Source: Eubacterium sp. | GTDB lineage: Bacteria > Bacillota_A > Clostridia > Lachnospirales > Lachnospiraceae | Direction: 5' to 3' | DNA length: 42,750 nt | NCBI GenBank assembly: GCA_017475785.1 | Contig: JAFVEX010000041.1 | Span: forward strand, 1 to 42,750 | Shown: positions 1 to 8,713 of the stretch, one piece after another | How the letters are laid out: each line of letters begins with the position of its first letter | How positions within the stretch are numbered: the stretch's first letter is position 1 | The notes under the pieces: generated by a model | The model's database searches: none | What the model saw: only the letters and a program-made list of their open reading frames with translations | Told to the model about the DNA's origin: nothing | Position numbers and translations under genes: made by a program

Positions 1-6
1 TCTATT

Positions 7-63
7 TGTGGAATTTAGTCTTCAGTGTGGAATTTAATTTTACATGTTGAATTTAACTTTTCA
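7..63 (-). repeat. Three 19-bp tandem repeats, probable IS21-type terminus
   Basis: Three head-to-tail 19-bp units start at 7, 26 and 45. They share TGTGGAATTTA, with TGTTGAATTTA in the third. Read on the minus strand from 63, each unit is TG or CTG plus a variable stretch followed by TAAATTC(C/A)ACA, and the outermost unit begins with TG. Multiple terminal repeats starting with TG are typical of IS21-family ends, so this may be the right end of an element lying to the left of the window. No transposase is visible, so the assignment is inference. Confidence 0.4.
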
Positions 64-106
64 CTCAAAGGTTGTTTCAGCTGTTTTTGTCTTATCTTCT
101 GTTTGA

Positions 107-1342
107 TCAGCGCAGGCGGATCCAGGTGATTCCGTCTTCATTCGCCGCGACGTACTGTCTGGTATCGATGGAGAAGAACTGCCGCGGATGCTCCTCATAC
201 TCGCCGCGGAACTTCTCCGTGCCGTCCATTCCGAATACGCAGAGCTCATCTCTGTTATAAAAGCTGACCTGATTTCCGGAAAATTCCACCTCCTCGAACA
301 GAAAATCCATCGGCTGCCGCACCAGCTCTCTGCCTTCCAGATCATAGACATTCAGGATAAACGGTTCTTCGCTCTCACCGTCATTCTGATCCAGAATCAG
401 CCCGATATAGCGCGCGTTGAAGAAAACGCTCTCGATTTCCTCTTCGACCTTGATTTCCTGTTTTTTCTCGGGAACGGTATCCCCCTCAAAGATGGTGAAG
501 CCGTTGTCACGGAACGCCACGGCTGTGGTCTCGCTCAGATACTCAATCTCCGGAACCAGTGTATCTTCCATCTCAAACTGCCCGACGCGGTTATCCATCT
601 GGTTCTGTCCGATATCATCAAAATTGTAGAACCTGATCAGAGTTTTCATTGTACTCTCTGCGTACGACAGATACGACACCGCCAGCAGCATGCCGTCCTG
701 CGACAGCGCCATATCCATTGGATAGCCCGGCTCGTTAATGGATGTCTTGATCGAAGCAATTTCTCCGCCGTCGGCAGAATAATACCGGATCCAGCTGCTG
801 TTGCTGCTGTCGCTCAGCATCGCGGCAACCGTCCCCTGCGAGGAGACAGCCGCCTGGACAATCGGCATATCGGTTGTGATGCTGCCGATCTGCCCGCTCT
901 CATTGACAATTACAATTTCGGAGCCGTCTCCGTCATAGATAACTGCCGTTGTCCCGCAGACAGAAACTCTGGGCGCGTCCATGCGGTATGTGATTTCCCA
1001 CTGCGTGCTCTGATTTCTGCTCATCAGCGAGGCACCGTCCGTCCCGTACCGCAGCACATTTCCCGCCATGCTGCAGTACTCACTGGAGATGGCGTTGTCT
1101 ACGGTCTGGGTACCAATGACCTGATAGGACCGATAGGACCAGCGCCGTATGGCGAACTGTCCGATCAGAACGACCGCGATGACCGCGGCGGCGATGATGC
1201 CCCACACCATGAAGCGCAGGCGGCGCGGCGGGCGCGCGGCCTCTCTCGACGGCCCGCCGGGATCCGGCGGATCCGGCCTCTGTGCCTCCCTGCCCGCAGG
1301 AGCTGTATTCGGTTGAAGATCTTTCCTGTTCTCTTCCGTCAT
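107..1342 (-). CDS. DUF5711 family membrane-anchored protein
   Basis: A 411-residue protein. The N-terminal 43 residues are charged and Pro/Arg-rich and face the cytoplasm. One membrane segment at about 45-64 is followed by a large extracellular part made of repeating beta-type segments (for example residues that read as alternating S-D-G and hydrophobic stretches), like a beta-propeller. This matches the DUF5711 proteins common in Lachnospiraceae, whose function is not known. It follows argC on the same strand, but the whole gap between them is a long palindrome ending 12 bases ahead of this ATG. The ribosome site (GGACAGAGAG) is weak, so the start is less certain than the family call. No enzymatic motif was seen. 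Confidence 0.8.
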   Translation of the reverse strand: MTEENRKDLQPNTAPAGREAQRPDPPDPGGPSREAARPPRRLRFMVWGIIAAAVIAVVLIGQFAIRRWSYRSYQVIGTQTVDNAISSEYCSMAGNVLRYGTDGASLMSRNQSTQWEITYRMDAPRVSVCGTTAVIYDGDGSEIVIVNESGQIGSITTDMPIVQAAVSSQGTVAAMLSDSSNSSWIRYYSADGGEIASIKTSINEPGYPMDMALSQDGMLLAVSYLSYAESTMKTLIRFYNFDDIGQNQMDNRVGQFEMEDTLVPEIEYLSETTAVAFRDNGFTIFEGDTVPEKKQEIKVEEEIESVFFNARYIGLILDQNDGESEEPFILNVYDLEGRELVRQPMDFLFEEVEFSGNQVSFYNRDELCVFGMDGTEKFRGEYEEHPRQFFSIDTRQYVAANEDGITWIRLR

Positions 1343-1354
1343 AACTCTCTGTCC

Positions 1355-1633
1355 AAATTGAAGTTTGTCGGGATCGTGGCAAATGAGTGCCGCGCGTTAT
1401 GTAAGCACGACGCAATGCATATTCTCTGAACACGACTCACGAGGAGATGTTCGGAGAAATTCACACTTAGATATTGTTGGTGTGCGGACAAAGAGTCACA
1501 CTTATGATGAATTGGCCGCACACCTACAAAATCTTAGTGCGAAGTTCGATGGCATTTCCCGTGGAGTGTACAGAGAATATCATTGTCGGAGTGCATATAT
1601 AAAGAATACCGCGATCCCGACAAACTTCAATTT
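1355..1633. repeat. 279-bp imperfect palindrome (MITE-like or long hairpin)
   Basis: The ends are perfect 22-bp inverted copies: 1355-1376 (AAATTGAAGTTTGTCGGG...) and 1612-1633. The inside is also self-complementary: 1419-1428 with 1571-1580 (ATATTCTCTG), 1456-1478 with 1525-1547 (18 of 23), and GGTGTGCGG 1479-1487 with 1516-1524. The loop is about 28 bases. The right arm ends inside the argC stop codon (1633-1635), and the left end lies 12 bases before the DUF5711 start. It codes for nothing convincing. It could be a transposon-derived MITE or a long RNA hairpin between two co-transcribed genes. Confidence 0.8.
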
Positions 1634-2676
1634 CACGGGAACACAGGCACCATCTGCAGTCCGCAGGTCTCCGGAAGCCCGAACATCAGATTCATATTCT
1701 GAACAGCCTGTCCGGCTGCGCCCTTCACCAGATTGTCCAGCGCGCCCATCACGACTACGCGGTGCGTGCGGGGATCGATCCGAAAGCCGATATCTACGTA
1801 ATTGCTGCCCTCGACCCATCTTGTCTCGGCTGTCACATCATCTGCCAGCAGCCGGATAAACGGCTCGTCTCCATAGTATTTTTGGTATGCTGCCTGAATC
1901 TCCTCTGCAGAGCAGTCCGGATTCGCGAGGGAGGCGTACGCCGTCACAAGAATTCCCCTGTTCATTGGCACCAGATGTGGTGTGAAGTTCAGGAGGATCG
2001 GATGCCCTGCCGCATATCCCAGCTGTTCTTCGATCTCCGGCGTGTGGCGGTGATTTGTGACGCCGTACGCCTTGATGTTCTCATTGACTTCACAGAAAAG
2101 GTTTGGCAGCTTCGCGCCCCTTCCGGCGCCTGATGTGCCGGATTTTGCGTCAATGATAATGCTGTCCGCGTCTATCAGCCCCTCTTTGACGAGGGGATAC
2201 AGGCTCAAAATCGAGCAAGTCGTATAACAGCCCGGATTCGCGACGATCCTGGCCGATTTTACCTGTTCTCTGTTGATCTCGCAGAGGCCGTAGACGGCTT
2301 CGTCGAGATACTGCGGCGCGGCGTGGGGGATTTTGTACCAGCTTTCATAGACGCTGACGTCCTTCAGGCGGAAATCTGCAGACAGATCTACGATTTTTAC
2401 CTTTCCAAGAATCTCTTCATTTACAAGAGACGCGCACAGCCCCTGCGGTGTAGCGGTAAATATCACATCCGCCTCTTCACTCAGAGCTTCCATATTATCA
2501 TCCTTGCAGACATCCTCCACCAGCGTCAGCATATTTCCGTATTGTCTGGCAAAGGCCTGATCCACATAGCTCCTCGAGCCATACCATACAATCTCTGCTT
2601 CCGGATGTGCCAAAAGAATGCGCACAAGTTCCGCTCCTGCGTAACCCGTCGATCCGATAATTCCTGCTCTGATCAT
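1633..2676 (-). CDS. argC: N-acetyl-gamma-glutamyl-phosphate reductase
   Basis: ArgC reduces N-acetyl-gamma-glutamyl phosphate to N-acetylglutamate semialdehyde with NADPH, the third step of arginine synthesis, in the cytoplasm. The 347-residue length is normal for the family. The NADP-binding GSTGYAGAELVRIL is at the N-terminus, and the catalytic cysteine sits in NPGCYTT. The start has a strong ribosome site, GGGAGGAAC, seven bases upstream. It is transcribed away from argG, and the 347-bp gap between them carries the ATGCAT cluster expected for ArgR control. argJ, argB and argD are not next to it in this window. The last codon overlaps the right arm of the long palindrome, but the C-terminus looks intact. 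Confidence 0.97.
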   Translation of the reverse strand: MIRAGIIGSTGYAGAELVRILLAHPEAEIVWYGSRSYVDQAFARQYGNMLTLVEDVCKDDNMEALSEEADVIFTATPQGLCASLVNEEILGKVKIVDLSADFRLKDVSVYESWYKIPHAAPQYLDEAVYGLCEINREQVKSARIVANPGCYTTCSILSLYPLVKEGLIDADSIIIDAKSGTSGAGRGAKLPNLFCEVNENIKAYGVTNHRHTPEIEEQLGYAAGHPILLNFTPHLVPMNRGILVTAYASLANPDCSAEEIQAAYQKYYGDEPFIRLLADDVTAETRWVEGSNYVDIGFRIDPRTHRVVVMGALDNLVKGAAGQAVQNMNLMFGLPETCGLQMVPVFP

Positions 2677-2848
2677 GTATTGTTCCTCCCAATAAAGTCA
2701 AGTCATTTTTCCTTGAAAATCAAGGGTTTTTCAACGTTAAAGGATGACAGGAGACGGTTCTCTGTCACACCTGTCACCTTTTTTATTACTATGATAAAAA
2801 TATCCGCTTTACCATCATATTCTTTTCCCCCGCGAAAGTAAAGTGGGA

Positions 2849-2932
2849 ATGCATACGAAATTCCATGCATATTATCTCCTTATTTTGTGTATTATTATGC
2901 ATATTTATGCATATATTAGTCATTTTATGCAT
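2849..2932. promoter_or_regulatory. ATGCAT cluster, candidate ArgR operator region
   Basis: Five ATGCAT hexamers occur within 84 bp (starting at 2849, 2865, 2897, 2907 and 2927) between divergent argC and argG. The central pair forms TGCAT-ATTT-ATGCA (2898-2911), the geometry of an ARG box (two 5-bp half sites, 4-bp spacer). ArgR binding is inferred from this spacing and from the arginine genes on both sides. Confidence 0.7.
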
Positions 2933-2935
2933 TAT

Positions 2936-2987
2936 TTGACAAAAAAATACATTCCATCTTGCATTCAGAGAGGGACTGCGTTATGAT
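2936..2987 (+). promoter_or_regulatory. Candidate argG promoters
   Basis: TTGCAT (2959-2964), a 17-bp spacer and TATGAT (2982-2987) form a plausible sigma-A promoter. A consensus TTGACA also lies at 2936-2941, but its -10 is poor. Both sit directly downstream of the ATGCAT cluster, so a bound repressor there would block them. Confidence 0.55.
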
Positions 2988-3023
2988 AGATGGCAGATTG
3001 GAACGAAATGGAGGAAATCAACC

Positions 3024-4241
3024 ATGAATGAAAAAGTAGTACTTGCTTATTCCGGCGGACTGGATACCACTGCGATCATCCCATGGCTGAAGGAGAACTT
3101 CGGCTATGACGTCATCTGTGCCTGTGTTGACTGCGGACAGGGAAATGAACTGGATGGACTGGAGGAGCGCGCAAAGGCATCCGGCGCAGAAAAGCTTTAC
3201 ATTCTCGATGTAACGGACGAATTCTGTGATGATTTTATCATGCCGTGTGTAAAAGCCGGCGCAGTCTATGAGCACAAGTATCTGCTTGGAACATCCATGG
3301 CGCGCCCGGTGATCGCGAAAGCGCTGGTCGATGTCGCCCGCAAGGAAGGCGCGACGGCGATCTGTCACGGCGCGACCGGCAAGGGAAATGACCAGATTCG
3401 CTTTGAGCTCGGCATCAAGGCACTCGCACCGGATCTGAAAATCATTGCTCCGTGGCGTATGCCGGAGGTCTGGGGCATGAATTCCCGCGAAGAGGAAGTC
3501 GCGTACTGCAAGGCACACGGGATCGATCTCCCGTTCTCCATGGGCAAGGGCTACAGCCGCGACCGCAACCTCTGGCATATCAGCCACGAGGGTCTGGAGC
3601 TGGAAGAACCGGAAAATGCTCCAAACTACGACGAGCTGCTCGTCCTCGGCGTGACGCCGCAGAAGGCTCCGGACGAAGAAACGGAAGTCACCATGACCTT
3701 CGAGGCGGGCATTCCGAAGACTCTGAACGGCAAAGAGATGAAAGTCTCTGAAATTATCACAGAACTGAATGAGCTTGGCGGCAAAAACGGAATCGGCATC
3801 ATCGATATCGTAGAGAACCGCGTCGTAGGCATGAAGTCCCGCGGCGTCTACGAGACCCCCGGCGGTACGATTCTGATGGAGGCACACGACCAGCTTGAGG
3901 AGCTGATCCTCGACCGTGAGACGATGGAGATGAAGAAAAAACTGGGCAGCCAGTTCGCGCAGATCGTCTATGAGGGCAAGTGGTTCACTCCGCTGCGCGA
4001 GGCGATTCAGGCATTTGTCGACAGCACTCAGCAGTATGTCACCGGCGAAGTGAAATTCAAACTGTACAAGGGCAACATCATCAAGGCAGGCACCTCCTCA
4101 CCGTACAGCCTGTACAACGAGTCGCTCGCTTCCTTCACGACCGGCGATCTGTATGATCACCAGGACGCGACCGGATTCATCACGCTGTTCGGCCTCCCGT
4201 TGAAGGTTCGCGCGATGAAGATGGCAGAACTCGAAAAGTGA
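3024..4241 (+). CDS. argG: Argininosuccinate synthase
   Basis: ArgG joins citrulline and aspartate using ATP to make argininosuccinate, the penultimate step of arginine synthesis. The 405-residue length is standard. The ATP pyrophosphatase loop AYSGGLDTT is at residues 8-16, and the conserved GATGKGNDQIRFE and MKSRGVYETPGG segments are present. The start follows GGAGG with a nine-base spacer. The gene stands alone on the plus strand, since no argH follows, and ends at a hairpin at 4301-4330. Expression is likely repressed by ArgR with arginine through the upstream ATGCAT sites. Confidence 0.98.
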   Translation: MNEKVVLAYSGGLDTTAIIPWLKENFGYDVICACVDCGQGNELDGLEERAKASGAEKLYILDVTDEFCDDFIMPCVKAGAVYEHKYLLGTSMARPVIAKALVDVARKEGATAICHGATGKGNDQIRFELGIKALAPDLKIIAPWRMPEVWGMNSREEEVAYCKAHGIDLPFSMGKGYSRDRNLWHISHEGLELEEPENAPNYDELLVLGVTPQKAPDEETEVTMTFEAGIPKTLNGKEMKVSEIITELNELGGKNGIGIIDIVENRVVGMKSRGVYETPGGTILMEAHDQLEELILDRETMEMKKKLGSQFAQIVYEGKWFTPLREAIQAFVDSTQQYVTGEVKFKLYKGNIIKAGTSSPYSLYNESLASFTTGDLYDHQDATGFITLFGLPLKVRAMKMAELEK

Positions 4242-4300
4242 TTTTTGTGTGCTTTCAAACAATATAGCAAAGACACCTTTTATCAACAGGTACACGTGTA

Positions 4301-4330
4301 AGAAGGGGCTGCAGCAAGGCAGCCCCTTCT
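4301..4330 (+). terminator. Hairpin after argG
   Basis: A perfect 12-bp stem, AGAAGGGGCTGC (4301-4312) with 4319-4330, closes a six-base loop. The downstream T tract is weak (TTCTTAGATTATAC), so it may act as a terminator or a 3' stabiliser. It also lies downstream of the kdgK operon on the other strand. Confidence 0.6.
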
Positions 4331-4417
4331 TAGATTATACTACTATCTGACAGGCAAACAGCACCTCTTTATTACTTCCAGAAACGCGCCGTCCCGCTCC
4401 TCCTGTAAAACAATGCA

Positions 4418-4447
4418 CTATCTTATTAATCTGTTTTTGTGATTCAT
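4418..4447 (-). pseudogene. Nine-codon gene stub after kdgK
   Basis: The minus strand reads MNHKNRLIR then stop. The stretch 4427-4467, covering the leader, ATG and first codons, matches 35 of 41 bases of 14662-14702, which starts a longer stub (MNHKNSLMKRFNLLQ). Both appear to be 5' ends of the same lost gene. Its identity is unknown. Confidence 0.35.
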
Positions 4448-4475
4448 ATGCCTGTCGCTGTTGTCCCAAAATGAT

Positions 4476-5573
4476 TTACCGCTGCACCCTTGCGCCTGCT
4501 CCTCCCACAATGGCTTCAACTTCTTTTTTGCTCGCCATAGTGGTATCTCCCGGCGTCGTCATTGCGAGCGCTCCATGCGCGGCTCCATAGTCGACGGCCA
4601 ACTGGGCATCTCCTGTCGTCATCAATCCATAGATCAGTCCAGACGCAAAAGAGTCTCCGCCGCCTACACGATCCATGATTTCCAACCCCTGGTATTCTTT
4701 TGACTGAACAATCGTCCCGTCTGCCCAGCAGATCGCGCTCCAATCATTTATTGTAGCCGTTCTGACCGTTCGCAGCGTCGTAGCAACGGCCTTGAAATTG
4801 GGATACGTTCTGGCCGCTTTATCAATCATCTTCCGATAGCCGTCGAGATTGAGTTCCTTTAGATTTTTGTCATTCCCTTCGATTTCAAATCCAAGACAAG
4901 CGGTAAAATCCTCTTCATTTCCAATCATCACATCAACGTACTTTGCTGCCTCCTGATTAACTTCCTGCGCCTTTTTTATTCCTCCGACAGCGTTCCACAT
5001 GGAGGGACGATAATTCAGGTCATAGGACACCACAGTGCCATATTTCTTTGCTGTCCTGATTGCCGCCAGCACGGTTTCACAAGATTGTTCTGAGAGTGCC
5101 GCGTAAATTCCTCCCGTATGAAACCATCTGACACCCAGCTCACCAAAAATGTATTCAAAGTCTAAATCCTCCGGTCTGGCCATGGCAATCGCCGTGTGCG
5201 CTCTGTCAGAACAGCCGAGTGCGCCACGAATCCCAAATCCCCTCTCGGTGAAATTGATTCCGTTCCTGCAGATCCTCCCGATTCCGTCCGTCTTCATCCA
5301 CTTGATGAGAGAGGTGTCAACGCCACCCTGAAGAATGAAATCTTCCATCAGCATCCCGATCTCATTGTCGGCAAACGCGGTAATCACTGCTGTCCGCATG
5401 CCAAAGCATCGGCGTAATCCACGTATTACATTATATTCCCCGCCGCCCTCACAGGCCCGGAAAGAGCGCGCAGTTCTGATGCGTCCCTCGCCCGGATCCA
5501 GACGAAGCATTACCTCCCCGAGCGATACTGCATCATATTTGCATTCCTTTGCGTCTCTGATATTCAAATCCAT
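4476..5573 (-). CDS. kdgK: 2-keto-3-deoxygluconate kinase (PfkB family)
   Basis: A PfkB-family sugar kinase of 365 residues, predicted to phosphorylate 2-keto-3-deoxygluconate or a close relative to the 6-phosphate, using ATP in the cytoplasm. The N-terminal SLGEVMLRLDP and EGGGEYNV match KDG kinases. The C-terminal GGGDSFASG (about 304-312) holds the anion hole and the catalytic aspartate D307. It is the last gene of the operon and starts two bases after the aldolase stop, with a GAGAGGAGC ribosome site lying inside the aldolase end, so the two are tightly coupled. The pairing with a dehydratase and KDPG aldolase makes the KDG assignment strong, although the exact stereoisomer is not known. 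Confidence 0.9.
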   Translation of the reverse strand: MDLNIRDAKECKYDAVSLGEVMLRLDPGEGRIRTARSFRACEGGGEYNVIRGLRRCFGMRTAVITAFADNEIGMLMEDFILQGGVDTSLIKWMKTDGIGRICRNGINFTERGFGIRGALGCSDRAHTAIAMARPEDLDFEYIFGELGVRWFHTGGIYAALSEQSCETVLAAIRTAKKYGTVVSYDLNYRPSMWNAVGGIKKAQEVNQEAAKYVDVMIGNEEDFTACLGFEIEGNDKNLKELNLDGYRKMIDKAARTYPNFKAVATTLRTVRTATINDWSAICWADGTIVQSKEYQGLEIMDRVGGGDSFASGLIYGLMTTGDAQLAVDYGAAHGALAMTTPGDTTMASKKEVEAIVGGAGARVQR

Positions 5574-5575
5574 GC

Positions 5576-6217
5576 TTAGCTCCTCTCCATTCCTTTTACC
5601 ACCGCAACTGCCTCTGCCGTCAGCTCGCGGACGCGATTAAAATCCTTCCCACGGATCAGGTCGCCTTTGACCATCCAGCTCCCGCCGCAGGCTACGATCT
5701 TATCAAATGCCAGATAATGATTTAGATTATTGATCCCAATACCCCCTGTTGGCATAAACCTCAGATTGGTATACGCTGCGGCAAGTGCCTTGATCGTGGA
5801 AAGGCCTCCTGATTGTTCTGCAGGGAAAAACTTAATGACATCAACACCTCTCCTGACTGCCTGCGCAATCTCTGTCGGCGTGATACATCCGGGAAAAACA
5901 GGAAGCTCATTCGCGATGCAGTGATCAACAATCTCAGCGTCAAACCCCGGGCTCACAATAAATTCGGCTCCCGCCGCGACAGCCTGGTCAACCTTGTCAA
6001 CTGTCAAAACAGTACCCGCGCCGACAAGCATCTCCGGATACGCCCCTTTCATAAAACGTATGGCTGTCTCCGCAGCGGCTGTCCGGAATGTTACTTCCGC
6101 ACAGGGAAGTCCTCCTGCAATCAGCGCCTCTGCCAGTGGCAGCGCATCTTCTTCCTTTTCAAGCGCCACGACCGGCACAACTTTGCATTCCTCAATTCTC
6201 TCCAGAACTGTTTTCAT
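5576..6217 (-). CDS. eda: KDPG aldolase (bifunctional KHG/KDPG type)
   Basis: Class I aldolase that splits 2-keto-3-deoxy-6-phosphogluconate into pyruvate and glyceraldehyde-3-phosphate. With the start used here it has 213 residues, and E41 (EVTFRT), R45 and the Schiff-base lysine K129 (VIKFFPAE) correspond closely to E45, R49 and K133 of the E. coli enzyme. The glycine-rich phosphate site PTGGI follows. An in-frame ATG at 6232 has no ribosome site, whereas the ATG at 6217 follows GGAGGTG six bases upstream, so 6217 is chosen. It lies between the dehydratase and kinase genes in the same operon. Confidence 0.93.
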   Translation of the reverse strand: MKTVLERIEECKVVPVVALEKEEDALPLAEALIAGGLPCAEVTFRTAAAETAIRFMKGAYPEMLVGAGTVLTVDKVDQAVAAGAEFIVSPGFDAEIVDHCIANELPVFPGCITPTEIAQAVRRGVDVIKFFPAEQSGGLSTIKALAAAYTNLRFMPTGGIGINNLNHYLAFDKIVACGGSWMVKGDLIRGKDFNRVRELTAEAVAVVKGMERS

Positions 6218-6252
6218 CACCTTCACCTCCATTAGTGACTGTCTGCTCTCTT

Positions 6253-8004
6253 CTATTGCTGATAATCCAGATAGGCTCCCTTCATCGGGCTGGCAGCCAA
6301 CTCGCTGAACATCCGCAAGACACCTCTTTGATACTTCCGTGCGCGGGGTTTCCAGAATCTTTTTCGCTCATTCAGGATCTCCTCGATCTCTTCAGCCGTT
6401 TTTCTCTCGCCACGCACACCGACAATATTTAATCTGCGTTTTTCAATGTCAATCTCAATCAGGTCATCCGGCTCGACCAGCGCGATCGGCCCTCCTTCGG
6501 CTGCCTCCGGACTGCAATGTCCGATAACCGGCCCGGTTGACGCCCCGGAAAATCTGCCGTCTGTAATCAGCGCAATGCTCCGCCCCAGTTCTTTATCGCT
6601 GCTGATCGCCTCTGAAGTATAAAACATCTCTGGCATACCACTGGCTTTAGGACCCTCGTAGCGGATGAAGACAGCATCCCCTTTTTCAACCCGTTTTTCG
6701 AGCACTGCCTGCAGGCATTCTTCCTCACTGTCAAACGGTTTGGCACGCAGCACTGCCCGAAACATTTCTCCTGGACATGCCGTGTGTTTGATCACAGCTC
6801 CCTCAGGCGCCAGATTCCCTTTTAAAACAGCAATGCTTCCATCCGTGCCGATCGCCTTGTCATAGGGGCGAATAATATCTGTCTTTGTTAAATGAACGTT
6901 ATAGCGCTCATTGAATTGTTTCAGCCAGAGAGCACAGCGCTCGTAAAACCCGCTGCTTCTCAGTTCCTCCAGATTCTCCCCGACCGTTTTTCCGGTGACG
7001 GTCCTGGCCTCCAGATGCAGCTGACCTCTGATCTCTTCCATAACAGCCGGAACGCCTCCCGCGTAATAGAACACCTCTGCCGGCCATCTGCCGGACGGAC
7101 GGATATCCAGAAGATAGTGCGCGTCCCTGTGCAGACGATCAAACGTTTCTCCGGTGATCTCAATGCCAAATTCATGTGCCAATGCCGGCAGATGAAGCAG
7201 TGCGTTTGTGCTTCCCGAAATTGCTGCATGCACCATAATCGCATTTTCAAAGCTCTCCCTGGTCACTATATCAGAGGGGCGCATGTGCTCCGCCTTCGCC
7301 AGCTGAACCGCGCATGCTCCGGCTTGCTTCGCAAACTTAACGAGATCCGGGCTGTTTGCCGGCAAGAGCGCGCTTCCGGGAAGGGCAAGTCCCAGTGCCT
7401 CCGCCATAATCTGCATAGTTGATGCCGTCCCGATAAAGGAGCAGGCGCCACACCCCGGGCAGGCATTGCACTTTGCCCACTTGAGCGTCTCGGCGCTGAT
7501 TTCACCACGCTCGTATTGAGCACTGTACATGCCGAGCTGCTCCAGGGTTAGCATTTCCGGCCCCGCATGCATCGTTCCGCCCGGCACGACTACAGCAGGA
7601 ATGTTGACACGGGCAAGTCCCATCAGGTTTGCCGGCATCCCTTTGTCGCAGCTGGCAAGAAAGACGGCAGCGTCAAACGGCGTCGCTTTCGCGTGAATTT
7701 CAATCATATTGGCAATCATCTCGCGGCTGACCAGACTAAAATTAATTCCGTCTGTCCCCTGACTCTCGCCATCACAGATATCTGTTGTATAATATCTGGC
7801 ACCAAATCCACCGGCCTCCGCCACACCTTCTCTGGCAGCTTCGACAAGCTGATTTAAATGGGCACTTCCGGGATGACTGTCCCCGTAAGTACTCTCGATC
7901 AGAACCTGTACTTTCTCCAGATCTTCTCTGGTCCATCCTGCGCCGATTCGCAGGGGATCCAGCTCCGGAGCCAGTTCTCGCATTTTCTGACTTACAAGCT
8001 TCAT
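6253..8004 (-). CDS. IlvD/EDD-family sugar acid dehydratase
   Basis: Iron-sulfur dehydratase of 583 residues. Family cysteines are at C77 (DICDG), C119 (SCDKGMP, with the neighbouring K121) and C188 (CGACS), matching the [2Fe-2S] and Mg-binding pattern of pentonate/hexonate dehydratases. It is predicted to dehydrate an aldonic acid to a 2-keto-3-deoxy acid, which the downstream kinase and aldolase would then use. True IlvD (branched-chain synthesis) is less likely here because no ilv genes are near and every partner is a sugar-acid gene. EDD proper (6-phosphogluconate) is disfavoured because a KDG kinase would be redundant. The ribosome site GAGGA overlaps the end of the cyclase gene. Confidence 0.88.
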   Translation of the reverse strand: MKLVSQKMRELAPELDPLRIGAGWTREDLEKVQVLIESTYGDSHPGSAHLNQLVEAAREGVAEAGGFGARYYTTDICDGESQGTDGINFSLVSREMIANMIEIHAKATPFDAAVFLASCDKGMPANLMGLARVNIPAVVVPGGTMHAGPEMLTLEQLGMYSAQYERGEISAETLKWAKCNACPGCGACSFIGTASTMQIMAEALGLALPGSALLPANSPDLVKFAKQAGACAVQLAKAEHMRPSDIVTRESFENAIMVHAAISGSTNALLHLPALAHEFGIEITGETFDRLHRDAHYLLDIRPSGRWPAEVFYYAGGVPAVMEEIRGQLHLEARTVTGKTVGENLEELRSSGFYERCALWLKQFNERYNVHLTKTDIIRPYDKAIGTDGSIAVLKGNLAPEGAVIKHTACPGEMFRAVLRAKPFDSEEECLQAVLEKRVEKGDAVFIRYEGPKASGMPEMFYTSEAISSDKELGRSIALITDGRFSGASTGPVIGHCSPEAAEGGPIALVEPDDLIEIDIEKRRLNIVGVRGERKTAEEIEEILNERKRFWKPRARKYQRGVLRMFSELAASPMKGAYLDYQQ

Positions 8005-8016
8005 TACATTAATTCC

Positions 8017-8706
8017 TCATTTACATGCGTCATCAATTTCAACCCACATCGTGACCGGCGCGCTGTCGATTTTTTCAACAAACAGAGGCATGGCCACTGC
8101 CGAGATGATACTGTCCGGCTCCAGACCTGCAAAACTTACATCCTCGATAATGCAGATCGCTTCGCTGTCGCGATGACATCCAAGCATAATTTCATGCGTA
8201 ACGCCACCGTCTTCAGTGGCTGCCGGGGAACCAAGCGAGATCGTATCCAGAGCGATCGCTTTTAACTGGCTTCCAAAGTGTTCCATCAGATACTGTGCCG
8301 CAGACGGAGTGACATAGGGACCATTTTCTGCGTAACACCTTGGGTCATTTGTCCTCACTTCCGCAAAACCGGTTCGCAGCATCAGCAGATCCGCTCCGGC
8401 AATTCTTTCATGCCATGGCACCAGATCTTCCTGCGTGATCGCCTCCCCTGCTTGTTTCGGAACATCGATCAGAAGCGGTCTGTCGTAGAAGAATCTGTCA
8501 AATGGCTCCTCGCAAAGCCTTCGCCCCTGATTGTTAAAATGCCTGGCTCCGTCCATATGTGATCCAAAATGATTAAACAAGGTCATCACATATTGATTGC
8601 AGCTGTCTCCTTTTTCAATCTGTGTAAACGGCGAAACCTCTACTTTCGGGTTTCCAGGCCACCCTGGATCACACGCGCGCAGGTCATATGAGATACGCTT
8701 TTTCAT
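8017..8706 (-). CDS. Cyclase family protein (kynurenine-formamidase-like hydrolase)
   Basis: A 229-residue protein with the metal signature H-x3-H-x-D-x3-H at 46-56 (NHFGSHMDGARH), the hallmark of the cyclase/KynB hydrolase fold. Family members hydrolyse amides, esters or lactone-like rings. Within this operon a role in opening a sugar lactone or deacylating an imported substrate is a reasonable inference, but not a demonstrated one. An ATG at 8739 would overlap the permease by 26 bases. The ATG at 8706 has AGGTGA eight bases upstream and is preferred, with the permease stop lying in the ribosome site. Tryptophan catabolism is unlikely in this context. Confidence 0.82.
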   Translation of the reverse strand: MKKRISYDLRACDPGWPGNPKVEVSPFTQIEKGDSCNQYVMTLFNHFGSHMDGARHFNNQGRRLCEEPFDRFFYDRPLLIDVPKQAGEAITQEDLVPWHERIAGADLLMLRTGFAEVRTNDPRCYAENGPYVTPSAAQYLMEHFGSQLKAIALDTISLGSPAATEDGGVTHEIMLGCHRDSEAICIIEDVSFAGLEPDSIISAVAMPLFVEKIDSAPVTMWVEIDDACK

Positions 8707-8713
8707 ATTTAGT

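Noticed and set aside
188..1429. A 413-codon plus-strand frame opposite the DUF5711 gene
   Set aside because: It has no ribosome site and its composition mirrors the DUF5711 frame on the other strand; its protein has no recognisable features.
3018..3887. A 289-codon minus-strand frame opposite argG
   Set aside because: It is the antisense of a clearly real argG, with no family features and an unlikely composition.
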